Shown here: in pieces, positions 48,301 through 59,436 of the stretch
Position numbering within the stretch: position 1 is the stretch's first letter
How the letters are laid out: every line of letters begins with the position of its first letter
Assembly: GCA_002102555.1 (NCBI GenBank)
Contig: MCFL01000030.1
Location: forward strand, 124,001-188,000
Direction: 5' to 3'
Length of the DNA: 64,000 bases
Origin: Catenaria anguillulae PL171
Taxonomy: Eukaryota; Blastocladiomycota; Blastocladiomycetes; Blastocladiales; Catenariaceae
Notes under the pieces: model-generated
The model's input: the letters and a program-made list of their open reading frames with translations, nothing else
The model's database searches: none
What the model was told of the DNA's origin: nothing
Made by a program: the position numbers and the translations under genes

Positions 48301-51038
48301 GCGCTGGCAATAGCGAGTGCTTGTGCGAGTCGTGTGAGCGCGAGGAAAAGGGCGCGTTTCGGCCACAGGCCGTGGGTACGAGGCAGTGTGCGCGGAAATG
48401 AGGAGCAGAGGAGGGATGACCAAGGCGACGTCGAGATGGACGTGAATGGGCACTTGGGGGATGCGCGGCGGAGCACGCGGCCATCCACATTTCATCGTCT
48501 GCCGCCTCTACACGCCCACCGAGCCGAGCCGAATCGCTTTCGGCTGGTTTCGCACCCGTTCCGCCACTCACATCCCGCATTGTCGCCACCTTGGCTCCAT
48601 CCACTGCCGCTGCACCCAAACTTCCACCAGGCGCGCGTGCTGCCATTCGCGCCAAACTCACCACCACCACCGCCCTTCGCACCTACCTGTCACGCGTATC
48701 TCGACTCGCTCAACCCCTACGTCAACACTGCCCTGCCTCCCGCGCAAAGTCACGTGCGCTGCATGCAAATGCCCAACGTATGTGTATCAGGTGACGGACC
48801 AAGGCCACGTGCACTGCGACAAGTGCGTGCGACACGCACTAGTGTTTGCACGCGCATGGCCGGCAAGGTTTGACCCGGCAGCCGCAAGGGCAGAGAATGG
48901 GGCGGGCGCAGGCAGTGGCGGCCGGCGATTGATCAAGATGGATGTAGACGATTCGCTTGCGTGGTTTCACACGGGCGAGGGCGAGGGCGAGGGTGAGGGC
49001 GAGCAAGCGAGTGGGGGCGTGTATGAGCTGCACAAGCTCGAGCGCAGGCTCGTGTCGTTTGCCGTGGGCGAGGAGGACGAGGAGAACAAAGACATGCCTG
49101 ACGGGGATCCCGCCGACGGCACGGCGCTACACGTGGCCGTTTCGCCAAGGGGCAGAGGCAGGTCTCTGAAACGCATGGGTAGTGCGGGAGCGTCAACGAC
49201 CGCAATGAGTCCTGGGTGGAATAAGGTGACCAAAGCGGCCGCCGCGGCAAAGCGTGCCGCCGTGGAAAGGGAGGTGAGGGAAGAGTTGAATAAGTTGAGG
49301 GCAGTCAAGGGAAAGTATGCAAAGGTCAAGTACTTGTTTGACGATGGGTCCGAGGTGGTAGAGGGCGAAGAGAGGGACTTGCCCCGGGTGTTTAACTGTA
49401 CGCCTTACTTCCTTGGGTTAAATCACATTTGCTGAGCTGACACCCCTCATGTGCTTAGACAACCAACGCAACCTGATTCTGGCTTGGGACGAGGACAAGT
49501 GGTGGCCCGCCATCACAGTGCCCGTATCAGACTGGGAGTCGCAAACCCTGCCCGTGCCTCCGCAGGGCTACTTTCACATCCAGTATTGTGGCTCGGGCAA
49601 CCCATACTCGTGTTTGCCCCACTCGGACCTGATTCGCGTCACAAACATCTACCGTGGCTCGCAATGCCTACTGCGTGACCCGCCACTCATACCGCCGCCC
49701 TCCGACACCAGCAACACTGACGCTGCTGACAACGCGCCTATGGCTCTGCCCGCTCCACCGGCGGCCCCCACCATTCTGGTCGCGGGATCCGTCCACTTGC
49801 CACTCATGTCCAACCAAGCCGACCGCTTGTTCAAGATTGCCCAACGCCCGCAAAAGACGTGCTGGCCCAAATGGCATCAAGAGTACAAGGTGCTCATGAG
49901 CGATGACGCCAAATCGCTTGTGCCGGCCGACTCGGACTTGCGGTACCGACCTGTGGCCAATGTGGACTTGGCGAAAATTGTCAAGCACGGGCCGCCGCCA
50001 AAGGTCAAGGACATTGGAAGCGCGACGGGATCGAGAACCGGGTCGAATGTATCATTGATTCCTCTTGACGCAGAGAGTCCATATGGACCCGTGGGTGTGG
50101 GCCCCCGCCAAAGGTGGAGTTGGGTCCCGGGTTTTCGCCCTCGCGTGCGCCGAGGTCGCGGTCGGCAGGCAAGAACAAGACAAGCACGCCGACCAGGTCG
50201 CACGTCTCCGTGTTGCTTGATTTGGCAGCAAGGGCCATGGCCAGTGATCACGAGGAGGACTCGACTGCCAAAGCCCAGGGCAATGAGGCAGACAAGGGCA
50301 CTCCTTCGAGATCGCCAGTCGCAACGCCCTTAGCAGCCAAGCGCAAGGGCAAGAAGAAGGCAATAGCAGACGAGCCAGACGTTGTGACCATGCCTTGCAC
50401 GCCAACACTCGCCTCCAAGACGGCCGCGGGGAAAGCAAAGGCCAAGTCACATTCGCCCGTCATTGTCGAGGTCCCGGCCGCAAAACTAGTGGGCGCCAAG
50501 GCCAAGACCAAGCCCAAGTTCGACTCGCCCGTCGAGTCGCCCATGTCGTCCACCACCAAGGCCCGTGCTCCCCGTCAGCAAGGAAGTCGACCCCAAACGC
50601 AACTACCAAAGCCAAACCCGTGCCATCTCCTCCACAAGATCCAGCGGTGTCACCGCCGCCAACCTCACCCATGGGCCGCAATCGTGCTGCCAATGCGCCC
50701 GTACCCTCGAGCGCATCTCCAAGGCCTGGCATGCGCGACTCACCCGCCGCGGCCGCTCCACCGTCCAATGTGCTAGGTACCGATGTCGATGACCCGAACG
50801 CTCAAGATGGGGCAGGTGCCAAGCGCAAGCGTGGGCGGCCGCCAAAGACGACACGGGCGCCACAGAAACGCAAGGCGACCGATGCGGCCTTGTGTCAAGA
50901 CGAGGACCACATGGTGCTCGCTGCGGCAGCAGCGGGATCGCCCGCAAAACGCGCAAAGATGGTCCCGGCGGCACAGGGAAAGGGGTGGCGGGAGGTAAGG
51001 CTGGGGCAAGTGCGGCCAAGGCAAAGCGGTCTGCGTAG
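45349..51038 (+). CDS. Suv4-20/KMT5-like histone lysine methyltransferase B
   Basis: Paralog of the SET gene at 37359-41813, with the same order of parts. Exon 1 (45349-46380) is a basic Ser/Thr/Pro-rich disordered region. After a 179-nt intron, exon 2 starts at 46560. Signature strings are YDDVCSHVLLDT then LAFRTRKMTF, the intron at about 47659-47746 (phase 2, as in paralog A), IPWLRTW, ADFSVIESGK, FANHDCHPN, GEEVLVKYGERYFG and CLCESCE. The extension has the knuckle CAACKCPTYVY..GHVHCDKC, then a conserved intron (49399-49459) and YNQRNLILAWDEDKWWPAIT. It ends with an AT-hook (KRKRGRPPK) and a Lys/Ala-rich tail. The frame shifts at least seven times, nearly always by -1, without stop-rich decay. 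So it is either an under-called assembly or an early pseudogene. Confidence 0.72.
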
Positions 51039-51442
51039 AGTAGATGAAGTTGTGTGTGAGCAGGGTCAATTGATTTTGGCTCTGTCTTGACGATAAATGA
51101 ATGATAATGTGGATGCATCAATGATGGTGGTTCTGCATTCAATTGCTACAGTTGGCGTGGTGATGCCTCCTGCCGTAGTGCGCGACTTGACGACATAAAA
51201 ACGGGAGGAGGGAAGGAAATTTGCATTATGAGAACTGAACGATAGACCAACCAAAATCAGCTGCATCCACAACGGCTGAGAATGGCACAGAAGAAACTGG
51301 GGGTGCAGAGCGGGAGGAAAAGACAAATCTTACGAGAACTTGCAGAAGATAGAGGTCAGGTAACTGTGAAAGGGGCTCCAGCGAAAAACATGGACATGTG
51401 CAAATTGAAGGCTTTTTGCCAGTATTCGCATCTTGACCATGT
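51039..51442. other. Convergent intergenic region
   Basis: This interval lies between the 3' ends of SET gene B (+) and the V-ATPase subunit c gene (-). No gene is recognised. A T-rich/A-rich composition is consistent with two 3' untranslated regions. Confidence 0.5.
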
Positions 51443-52459
51443 TTAGAGGGCAGGGCACGTTGCGTCGCCTGCACGCGTGTTGAGAATAAGACCCACAATG
51501 AGGCCTGGACGCAAAACACAGGTACGCGAAACAGTTAGTCAAGAGGTGATATGACCAAGCGTGATAGAGGGCGTAGCGCGAACATACCGTAAAGACCCAA
51601 GACTTCAGCGAAAATGAGAATCAAGATCATGCCGACATACAACCGGGGCTGTTGGGCCGAGCCGCGCACACCAGCGTCACCGACAATACCGACGGCAAAG
51701 CCAGCAGCGAGACCAGAGAGACCAACGGCAAGACCGGCACCAAGTTGGACAAATCCGCTGTTGTTTACGGTTGGCCGGCGCGCACGCGCGTCAGCAATGG
51801 GACCCCCCAACGACTGGGTTCAAGTCAAGGCAGAGAAGAGAACAACGTACGCAAACAAGGACATGCGCTGCTTCAAACCGTCCGTGATGAGCACCGACAC
51901 CACGAGGCCGTAAATACCAATGATACCAGCCATAATGACGGGAATGACCGACTTCATCATGAGGTCGGGGCGCATGACCGACATGGCGGCAATACCGACG
52001 CCAGACTTTGCCGTGCCGTAAGCGGCGCCAAAGCCTATGGATCGAAGGAAAGGAATGGAAAGAGTGCAGAGCCGCGTTAGATCACGTGATTTGGGGGGTG
52101 GGCGGGTGACAGCGGCGTGCCGCGACGCCCGGCGCCAAGGCCTGACATGGAGCGGGGCACGTTGTGGGTCTGCAGCACGTGCGCGATTGTTGCTGAAAAA
52201 GGGTATGCATCGACGGATTGCCATTGTCGCGCGGGGTGGGTGGCGCGACAAGACGATCGAAGGAGGAGTGATGGCCGTACAAGAGAAGACGATGGCGGCG
52301 GTGCAGCCCATGGCACCAAAGAAGGGGGCGTAGACTGTCGACACGGTAAAGAGACACGTGGAGAATGATTGTCAGGGGTCAGCTCACAGTACCATCGAGG
52401 TGGAGCAGAAGGCAAGATGAAAGGAAAAGCAAGCACGGACCGGGGCAGAGATCGGCCAT
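51443..52459 (-). CDS. VMA3: V-ATPase V0 subunit c (proteolipid)
   Basis: Proton-carrying ring subunit of the vacuolar H+-ATPase, in vacuole and endomembranes. Exons 52459-52441 (19 nt), 52334-52281, 52034-51851, 51757-51588 and 51504-51443 join in phase to 162 residues, the standard length. The start [16 protein letters not shown] spans the first splice site. Four transmembrane helices are visible. The essential carboxylate of the fourth helix is the Glu in [12 protein letters not shown]. The strings [28 protein letters not shown] and [14 protein letters not shown] are typical. Introns are 106, 246, 93 and 83 nt. The last exon encodes [11 protein letters not shown] and a short tail. There are no frame breaks. 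Confidence 0.96.
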
Positions 52460-52850
52460 TGTGATGTGTGGATGCTGGTGATACGTTGGGCGATGGAAAG
52501 AGCCGGAAAGTCAAGTGTGCTGTGTTTGCTTCGAGTCAAAGAGTCGAGTTGAGCGACGAGTCGATGCGAAATCATTCAATTTATGAATATCACGTTGATT
52601 TGACTGATGAATGTTTTCGCAAAATAGTAATACATACGATGGAAACTTTTTTTGGCGTTTCTGTTCATTTGTGGCGGTCGATCACCGATCACTGCCACAC
52701 GGGCTGCCGATCTGCCTTGCATGTCTCTGCGATGACCAGACCTTGTTCTCACACACACGCGCGTCTTCCACTTCACCTTCATTGATCGCTCTTCCATCAG
52801 CGTTATCCCCCAATGCACCAGTCATCCTTTCTGAACGATAAACCAATACC
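52460..52850. promoter_or_regulatory. Divergent promoter region, VMA3 / Spo12-like gene
   Basis: This is 391 bp between two start codons that face away from each other. No gene is seen. An AT-rich core lies at about 52570-52640. No specific binding site is recognised. Confidence 0.4.
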
Positions 52851-53713
52851 ATGATCGGCCAGACATCTTTGCCTTCTGCGTCGGCCGCTCCGCCCTCGAC
52901 GCCCGCACAAAGGCAATTGGCACCCAAGCACCACAAGCCTTCACTGCCCGCAAGCACATCCAACTCCTCCGCTCCAGATCCGGATCCGCTGCCCAAGCTG
53001 CTGCACCGCTCCCAGAGACTCCCGCACCGATCCGCGCCATCCGCAACTATACCTCGACTCTGAGGACGACGACCAGCCCACTCCTACCTCGAAGCCACTC
53101 CCAAACCCAGTCATCGCCAGTATCAGCTGCAAACGCCCCGCAACACGTCTTTCCGCCAGCCCGACAGCCGTCAACAGTGAGAATGATAATGACGACCAGG
53201 AAAGCGGCAGCGACCAAGATTCTTGCGACCAGGACGACGATGCCAATGATCCGGACCAATTGACCATGCTTCCCATGCACCGCAAGCCTGCCACGCCAAA
53301 TCAGCCCGATTCTACCCCCACGTCTTCATCATCATCTCTGCCCGCTTCGGTCATTCCCCGAGCAGGTGCTGGTAAGGCCACCGGTGGACATCTCCCAAAG
53401 CACATGCGCTCCCGTGCCCAAGCTGGTTACTCGAGCCCAACCGACAAGCTCATGTCGCCCGTTTCCACCAAGCTGTCACGGTCCAGCGTGCCATTGTGCG
53501 TCATATCAGAACACTGCTTCTTCGCTTCACTCTTCTGCTTCCTTGCCCACTCATCCGTGCGTTTGGCTCGATGCACACCTATGTAGGTCCAAGCCCGCTG
53601 TTGGCGACCTGTCTCCATTGTTTGCAAAGGCAAAGATCTCGGATCGAAAGCAGCAGTCTGAGAAGCAGACACAAGCACACCCGGCATCACCGTCGCCTTC
53701 AAACGAGCAATAA
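52851..53713 (+). CDS. Small acidic protein with Spo12-like SPTDKLMSP motif
   Basis: This is a Pro/Ser-rich protein with an acidic middle (YLDSEDDDQ, then SGSDQDSCDQDDDANDPD). A basic motif follows, with SRAQAGYSSPTDKLMSPVS, and the end reads DLSPLFAKAKISDRK. The SPTDKLxSPxSxKL string resembles the core of the Spo12 family, which are small mitotic-exit/FEAR-network regulators in fungi; I judge this from memory of the motif. The last intron is 53496-53586 (91 nt, phase 2). The reading from ATG 52851 shifts frame by -1 twice between about 52970 and 53045, so the N-terminal half is provisional. The repeated SP/TP sites would suit regulation by cyclin-dependent kinases (inference). Confidence 0.5.
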
Positions 53714-54211
53714 CGATCCACGGCCACCTGCTTGTGCTGTCCCATTCTGTGTCCATTTTCCTTCATTCTTTTGAGCTCATGTCTCGCTTGGGCATCCGTG
53801 GCGATCCGGGCAATCCGTGCGTACTGCTCGGACCCTCTTGTCATTTCCACTTGCCGACCAACGGCTTTTCGTGGTTGTCATCATTTTGTACTATTGTCTA
53901 TCTTCGACTCTCTGACTTTTTTCCCATGATGTGTGGATCAATTCGTCATTTCATTCCGCAATCCTGCAATTGTTTCAACTTGTTTTTGTTTTCATCCACA
54001 TATCATGCGTCATGACATGATGACGCCTTGGTTGATGGCGTTCCCACACCGACACTGGCGCTGTCATCGGATCTAGCGGCTTATCCACGGCCCTTGGCTG
54101 ATCTTTTGAGATGCAGAAAACGATCCGCCTTCACAAGACAAAAAAAAACTCTTATTACGCCCGGCCCACGACCCGCCGGCCTTTCCATGTACTCTCGCCT
54201 ACCCAACGCAA
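53714..54211. other. Intergenic region, no gene seen
   Basis: T-rich sequence following the Spo12-like gene and leading into the ZnT9 gene, both on the + strand. No gene is recognised. Confidence 0.45.
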
Positions 54212-56085
54212 ATGCTCCGCCCATCCATGTACCGCCACCTGGCATACTGCCGGGCGGCGTCGCGATCACTTGCCACCTCGACCCGGGTTCACCCATCGCT
54301 GCCAACCTTGTCACTGCCACGACGACGGCTTGGCTTGCCACCAACGCCGACGCCAACGCAAACCACGGCTCCTGCACGGACACTGTTTTCATTCTTTTCA
54401 AACTCCGAGTTTTATAAGCAGCCGCCGGGCGAGTGCACGCAACAACCTGAACCGCTCGGTGCGACACCCATGTCACCCACTTATCCACACCTCCCAGCCC
54501 GAGTTTGTCCGGTTAACGACAGCAAGTGATTTGCGGTTGCAGTAGAGCGGGATCCTGAAAAGGGCGCACTCAAATCGCGGCTCAAGCATGACCGGCACGA
54601 CGCCGTTGTCGGTACGTGCCTCAACCCCAAAAGCACAGGCTTGCGAGACATGGCTCGAGCTCAACATGATGTTGATGAACATGTGTCATAGCGGACACGA
54701 CAAGCAAGCGCAGTATTCTTTTGGAGGGAAGCACGCGAGTTGTACTTACGGCCATGGTCAGGTATGGGTTATTGTTGCTTGCAATCTGCTGAAATAGCAC
54801 TCTTCATCTTGTCATGGTATCATTGTGTAGCAACACGTGCCTGATGGGCATGAATTCTTTGCCGCCTTTTCCACAAACTCGCCATCCATGTTTGCTGTAT
54901 GCCTTCGCATTCTTGTTCACTCGACGTTGTTGTGGTGCTCACGGACAAACACAAATGTGGAAACATGGCACAGGAGGGATTCACTCCATGGCCGATCTCC
55001 TCAACGAATGCCTACTGTTTTTCGGCGTCATGCGGTCCGTTATTGTTGCTCTACATCGATTATCGCGCCTTCCCCCTCCCTGACCCCAACATTGTCCACA
55101 GTGCATCGCGCCAACCCGACTCGCTCCACCCATACGGCTTCTCGCGCGAACGCTACGCCTGGTCGCTCTTGTCGGGCTGTGGTATCTTTTTCCTTGGCGG
55201 CGGCGTGTCCATGTACCATGGGATCACGGGCATTCTCAACCCGCACTTGGCCGAAGACTTGCACTTGGCATTCATGGTGCTTGCCGGATCGGCCGTGTTT
55301 GAGGGGGCACCGCCATGGTGGCACTCAAGCAAGTGAGAAAGGCGGCCGAGGAGAGCGAAATGGGCGTGTTGGATTACAGTCCGTTTCTTGTCTAATCGCC
55401 TTGTCCCGTTTTTCATCCCTGCTCACGCTTCGAGTACGCAACCATGTAGTCAAAAAGGGCGCCGACCCGACCGCCGTGCAAATCCTGCTCGAAGACGCAG
55501 CCGCCATATCTGGAGTTGCCGTCGCATCCACGTGCCTCGGACTTTCGTACTACACGGGCAACCCCTTATTTGATGCACTTGGGTCCACGCTGATTGGTGG
55601 GATTCTCGGCACAACGGCCATTTTCCTGATTCGCCGAAACATGGCCATGCTCGTGGAAACGTCCATGCCGCCGCATCGCGAGGCTCTTGTGGTGTCGACG
55701 TTGTTGGCCGACCCGATTGTTAAGAGTGTGCATGATGTGAAATCAACAGCGATTGGGTTGGATGGAGCGAGGTTCAAGGCCGAGGTCCAGTTTGATGGGG
55801 GCTTGTGGCGCAGCGGTTGGCGAGTATGGAGGGCGTGGATTGGGAAAAGGAGAGGGACAAGGTGCTTGGGATGCAGGACAAGGACGAGTTGGCGAGGTAT
55901 TTGAGGACCATGGAGAGGGGTTGTGGAGCAGTTGGCCGAGGAGGTGGATCGGATCGAGTTGAAGATCAAGTACGTTCGTTTTTCTCTGCTCGGATGCCTG
56001 TGGTGGGAGCTAACATCATGTTGGTGTTTTGTTGCGCAGGAAAACGGTGCCCGAGGTCAAGCATATTGATTTGGAGATTTTGTGA
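54212..56085 (+). CDS. SLC30A9: SLC30A9/ZnT9-type mitochondrial zinc transporter
   Basis: Cation-diffusion-facilitator family. Human ZnT9 exports zinc from mitochondria. The start at 54212 opens an Arg/Ser-rich, acid-free leader (MLRPSMYRHLAYCRAASRSL) that fits mitochondrial targeting. Recognisable blocks follow in order: EFVRL..SDLRLQ, RTRQASAVFF, STRVVLTAMV, AAFSTNSPSMFA, GIHSMADLLNECLLFFGVMR, HPYGFSRERYAWSLLSGCG, VSMYHGITGIL, TAVQILLEDAAAISGV, GNPLFDALGS, VHDVKSTAIGL, FKAEVQFDGG and the C-terminus VPEVKHIDLEIL, nearly identical to human ZnT9. Introns are visible at about 54897-54973, 55035-55101, 55380-55432 and 55970-56039. Several one-base frame shifts (mostly -1, one +1) separate blocks that clearly belong together. 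Confidence 0.85.
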
Positions 56086-57240
56086 TGGACCCGGTCTGGG
56101 TCCGGGTTTGCTGCGCTGGGGCTGGATTGCGTGTTTCTCTATACTTGGCCATGGATAATAAGTAGCTACCTATACTTACATTCTTCAGTTGTGCGTTTGC
56201 TTCAGCATACAGCTGCACTGAGCAGATAGGAGGCCAAGCCAGAAGCCGAGTCAGATGTGAGTGTAACCTTTTACAGCGAGGCTGCCAGCGATGGAGTTCG
56301 GTCAGCTCTCACTGCTTCTGAGTTACGTTTTACATCGCTGTCATTGGGGTTGGCCCACCTCGCTCGGGAATTGGCTCACTCGCCGCGGTGAGGTGTGGAT
56401 GCGACAGGTTTGAGCGTCCAACACGTTTTCGCTTGACGCCTGATGGCTGCAATCCGGACTAAATGGTCTGCACCTCACCACGTCCACAAATCAACTTTTG
56501 GTCCTTGCACATGTGCCTACACGACCGACACGATTGGTCGCCATGGCAAACGAGGAGTGAGTTCTTCACAAGGTGCCACGGGAACACTTTGAGGCCGGAT
56601 TGAGCTCGAGATGTTGACAACGCTTGTTTACTTGAGCTTGCGGCACAAGTCCAGAATAGTTCGCGGGGATGGGGCGAGGGACTCAAAGTTCTGGCCAGCG
56701 ATGCTCTTGCCGCACTGTCGGGTCCGGCCACCGGAACCGCTGACCCATTTGGTATGATAAACCTGCCGGCAGCGGCCGACGCGGCAGCCTACGTCCCGTG
56801 CCGCTAATCGCGATGTCTCGCGCTGGAATATGAGCCGTCGGAACGTGGGACGGTGAATTGGTATTGGCTTTTCTCGTCATGATTTTTTTTTTTTGAGTTT
56901 CGCTTCAGTTGCCAACAAAACCGTTTGCCGTTGGTTGGCACGAGTCGAGAAGGAGTCAAGATCTAGAGTACTTACCTACCTGAACAGCAACCAGCACGAG
57001 TACAAAGTCGAGAGGATGCCCGTGTCCCTCTCCGCTGTCCGCCGAGTGCTGGGCTTGCTGTTGTCTCGACCACCTGACCTGACCACAATATATTTTTGAC
57101 AGCTCCCCTACTTTCATCAGCCGTTGCAAATACACCGTGACTGGCAACTGGGGCCCAACTCCACGCGAGACTCGTCGCGCTATATCCTCGATTCTTCCTC
57201 ACCCCAAACTCGTCACATCCCTCCGACTCGTATTCGTCGC
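56086..57240. other. Intergenic region, no gene seen
   Basis: Downstream of ZnT9. The first 60 bases belong to the segment that is duplicated in inverted orientation at 59881-60021. A T10-type run is at 56883-56894. No gene is recognised. Confidence 0.45.
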
Positions 57241-58131
57241 CATTTGTCGGCCCAGTATCTCCCACCGCCACTGCCCCCGAGGCCACCACCCCACTCTCTC
57301 ACTTGGCTCCGATTACACACGCAATCGACGCTGCCAGCCTCGACATGTCCCATATCCCAACCGCCGTTGGTCAACCACTTCTCTTCCTTGTGCTCGCCGT
57401 TTGCGTCATTTCACAGTCGTCGGCAGCGGGTAAACAGGTGCTGGCCCAGTCATTACATTCCTTGGTTGATTCAGATGCTTTCCATGTATCCGAAAGAGAC
57501 ATCGAATTGATGTACGCGCCGGAGCTTGGGCCGTGTGCAACCAAGCAAAGCAGGCCAATGAAGTGGCGACTTGGGCACTTGCGAGTGCATCGTGGCCACA
57601 CGTTTGACCTTGCACGAGCGTATCAAGGCCAAGGGATACCCAAGCACGCATGTCCTGTGGACCGCAGTCGGGTCCGACCTGTCCCACATCTGCCACGCAT
57701 ACGCCCGCGATCCGCAGGCCGCTCTTGTGGCTGTCATCATGCGCCTCCGGCTGCACGACGTGTATATCAAGTCCAGTTTGCCACGACAACTCGACGAGTC
57801 CTTTGCGATAGTGGCCACACCGCCACGTATTCTCACCACGCTTGAGATTACCGGATTCAAGCAAAAAACGCCCAACTCGGTCTCGCTCGACGCGCGTTCA
57901 GCGGGCATGATCTTTCAGGGCATCGCTCGGACGTGGATCTCGGCGTCCACGTTCATTGCCCTCGCACCCATGCGCCTGCAGCTGACGCGTACGCGCCCGA
58001 TTTGCTGGATCCTTGCGGATCCAGCAGACACGCCGCCAGACCCTCGTTCAGCAAAGGCTATCGGTCGCACTGAAGTCGTCGGTGGCAGGTACAAGCAGGT
58101 GCTGGCCCAGTCATTATTCCATTCTTTTTAG
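57241..58131 (+). CDS. Unrecognised gene, tandem copy A
   Basis: I do not recognise this protein. A Ser/Thr/Pro-rich start is followed by an intron ending at 57469. A helical domain then begins DAFHVSERDIELMYAPEL and continues through QANEVATWALA, THVLWTAVGSDLSHICHAYA, DPQAALVAVIMRLRLHDVYI, TTLEITGFKQ and IARTWISASTFIALAP. The same order recurs in copy B. The helix pattern is faintly cyclin-box-like, but I would not call it a cyclin. Two -1 frame changes (near 57532 and 57575) are needed to keep the domain in one frame. The 5' end is uncertain. Confidence 0.5.
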
Positions 58132-58204
58132 TCACTCGCTCGGCAACCACACGTCACTTGATGCATGCAAGCAACGGCCCGACGTCGTCTCCAACTCGCA
58201 AGCG

Positions 58205-59436
58205 ATGCCCTGCTTTCGTCTTTTTGGCCTTGGAACAAGCAAACTCGCCGATCTTGACGGGCCATTGCTGTACCCGCCAAACCAGCATGAAGATTTCGTT
58301 GACATGGTCCGTCGAGCTCTAAAGTGTTTGGTATACGTCATGTCGTGCGCGTGTCGGTGCCGCTTGACGTTTTGTACCCGCAACTGACCCATACTTTGCT
58401 CCATTTACAGACGCATTTTGCGTCGACGCTGCTTCAATCGACAACATGTATTCAACTGAGCTCGCCGCCGCCGTGCGCCATGCCAAGCAATCTGCCGACA
58501 TGCCGTCATGGGCACTTGCTGGCCCAACTATTCCAATCACCCTCTTGGCCGCCCAAGTCCTCATTGCTCGTGAAGCCGCCAACCACAACCTTCCGCGCCA
58601 TACGTCCTCTGGACCGCCGTCGGCGCTGACCTCAAGCACATTTGCCATGTGTACGGCCGTGACGCGCAAGCTGTGCTCATTGGCGTCATCAAGCGTCTGT
58701 CTTCACGACGTCTATATCCAGTCCATGGCGCCGCGCATTCTGTCTGGACACGTCCATGACCAGCCTGGCCACCTCGCCACGATTTCTGAGCCACATCGCG
58801 ATTGCCGGCTTCACGTGCCCAGTGCCAAACGACGTGCCGGTCGATACGCGCGTAGCCGCCATAACGTTCTAGCGCGTGGCAACGCCATGGATCTCGGCCA
58901 ACCACATTGCAGTGGCGCCCGCTCAAGTCGCGCCGGCTAGTAGTCACGGTGGCCCGTACTCGTCCTCTTCCCTTTCGGCACTGGTATCCGGCACGTCTGG
59001 TACGACCACAACGCCGGCGTCGGTTGCACAAGCTCCGACGGCCAAGCAAATTGCCAAGCCCGGCTATCGGTCCCACGGGACCACACCGCTCGGATCGCCC
59101 GACAAGAAGCGTTTTAAGATTCCGGGCGTGGCTTCAGGATTGGACGAGGGGGAGCCGTCGTTTTCATTGAGCGTTGGAGGTGGAGCGTCCTTGCCCAGCG
59201 TGGCCGAGTTGGTGAGCGAGGGTGGGGCACTTGGTTTGACTGGACCGCATGGCATATCAAGGAGCTCGGGTGATGTGGCCGAGTTGGGCGAGATGCCAAC
59301 GCCAGCGCCATTTGGATCTTTGAACCGTGGAGCCGAGTCGGCGAGCGATTTGGGTGGGACAGCGATGGGGGCGGCTTGGGGCAACAAGACAAGGGCCAGC
59401 TGCACAAATGAATGCGTTGTGGTTGGCTTGGGTTGA
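58205..59436 (+). CDS. Unrecognised gene, tandem copy B
   Basis: Paralog of the preceding gene. A short N-terminal exon (from ATG 58205, MPCFRLFGLGTSKLADLDGP) is followed by an intron ending at 58417. The shared domain follows: DAFCVDAASIDNMYSTEL, ADMPSWALAGP, ITLLAAQVLIARE, VLWTAVGADLKHICHVYGRD and VATPWISANHIAVAPAQ. Unlike copy A, it carries a long disordered Ser/Gly/Pro tail (58920-59436) with HGTTPLGSPDKKRFKIPG and acidic repeats. Frame shifts within 58600-58900 break the domain into three frames. The function is unknown. The two genes are in the same orientation, about 1 kb apart. Confidence 0.5.

Noticed and set aside
45349-51038. Programmed -1 frameshifting in SET gene B
   Set aside because: The shifts are numerous, lack a common slippery heptamer and also occur in unrelated genes nearby, which fits missing bases better.
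57241-59436. Calling genes A and B cyclins
   Set aside because: The helix pattern is only faintly similar, and no diagnostic cyclin-box motif can be seen.
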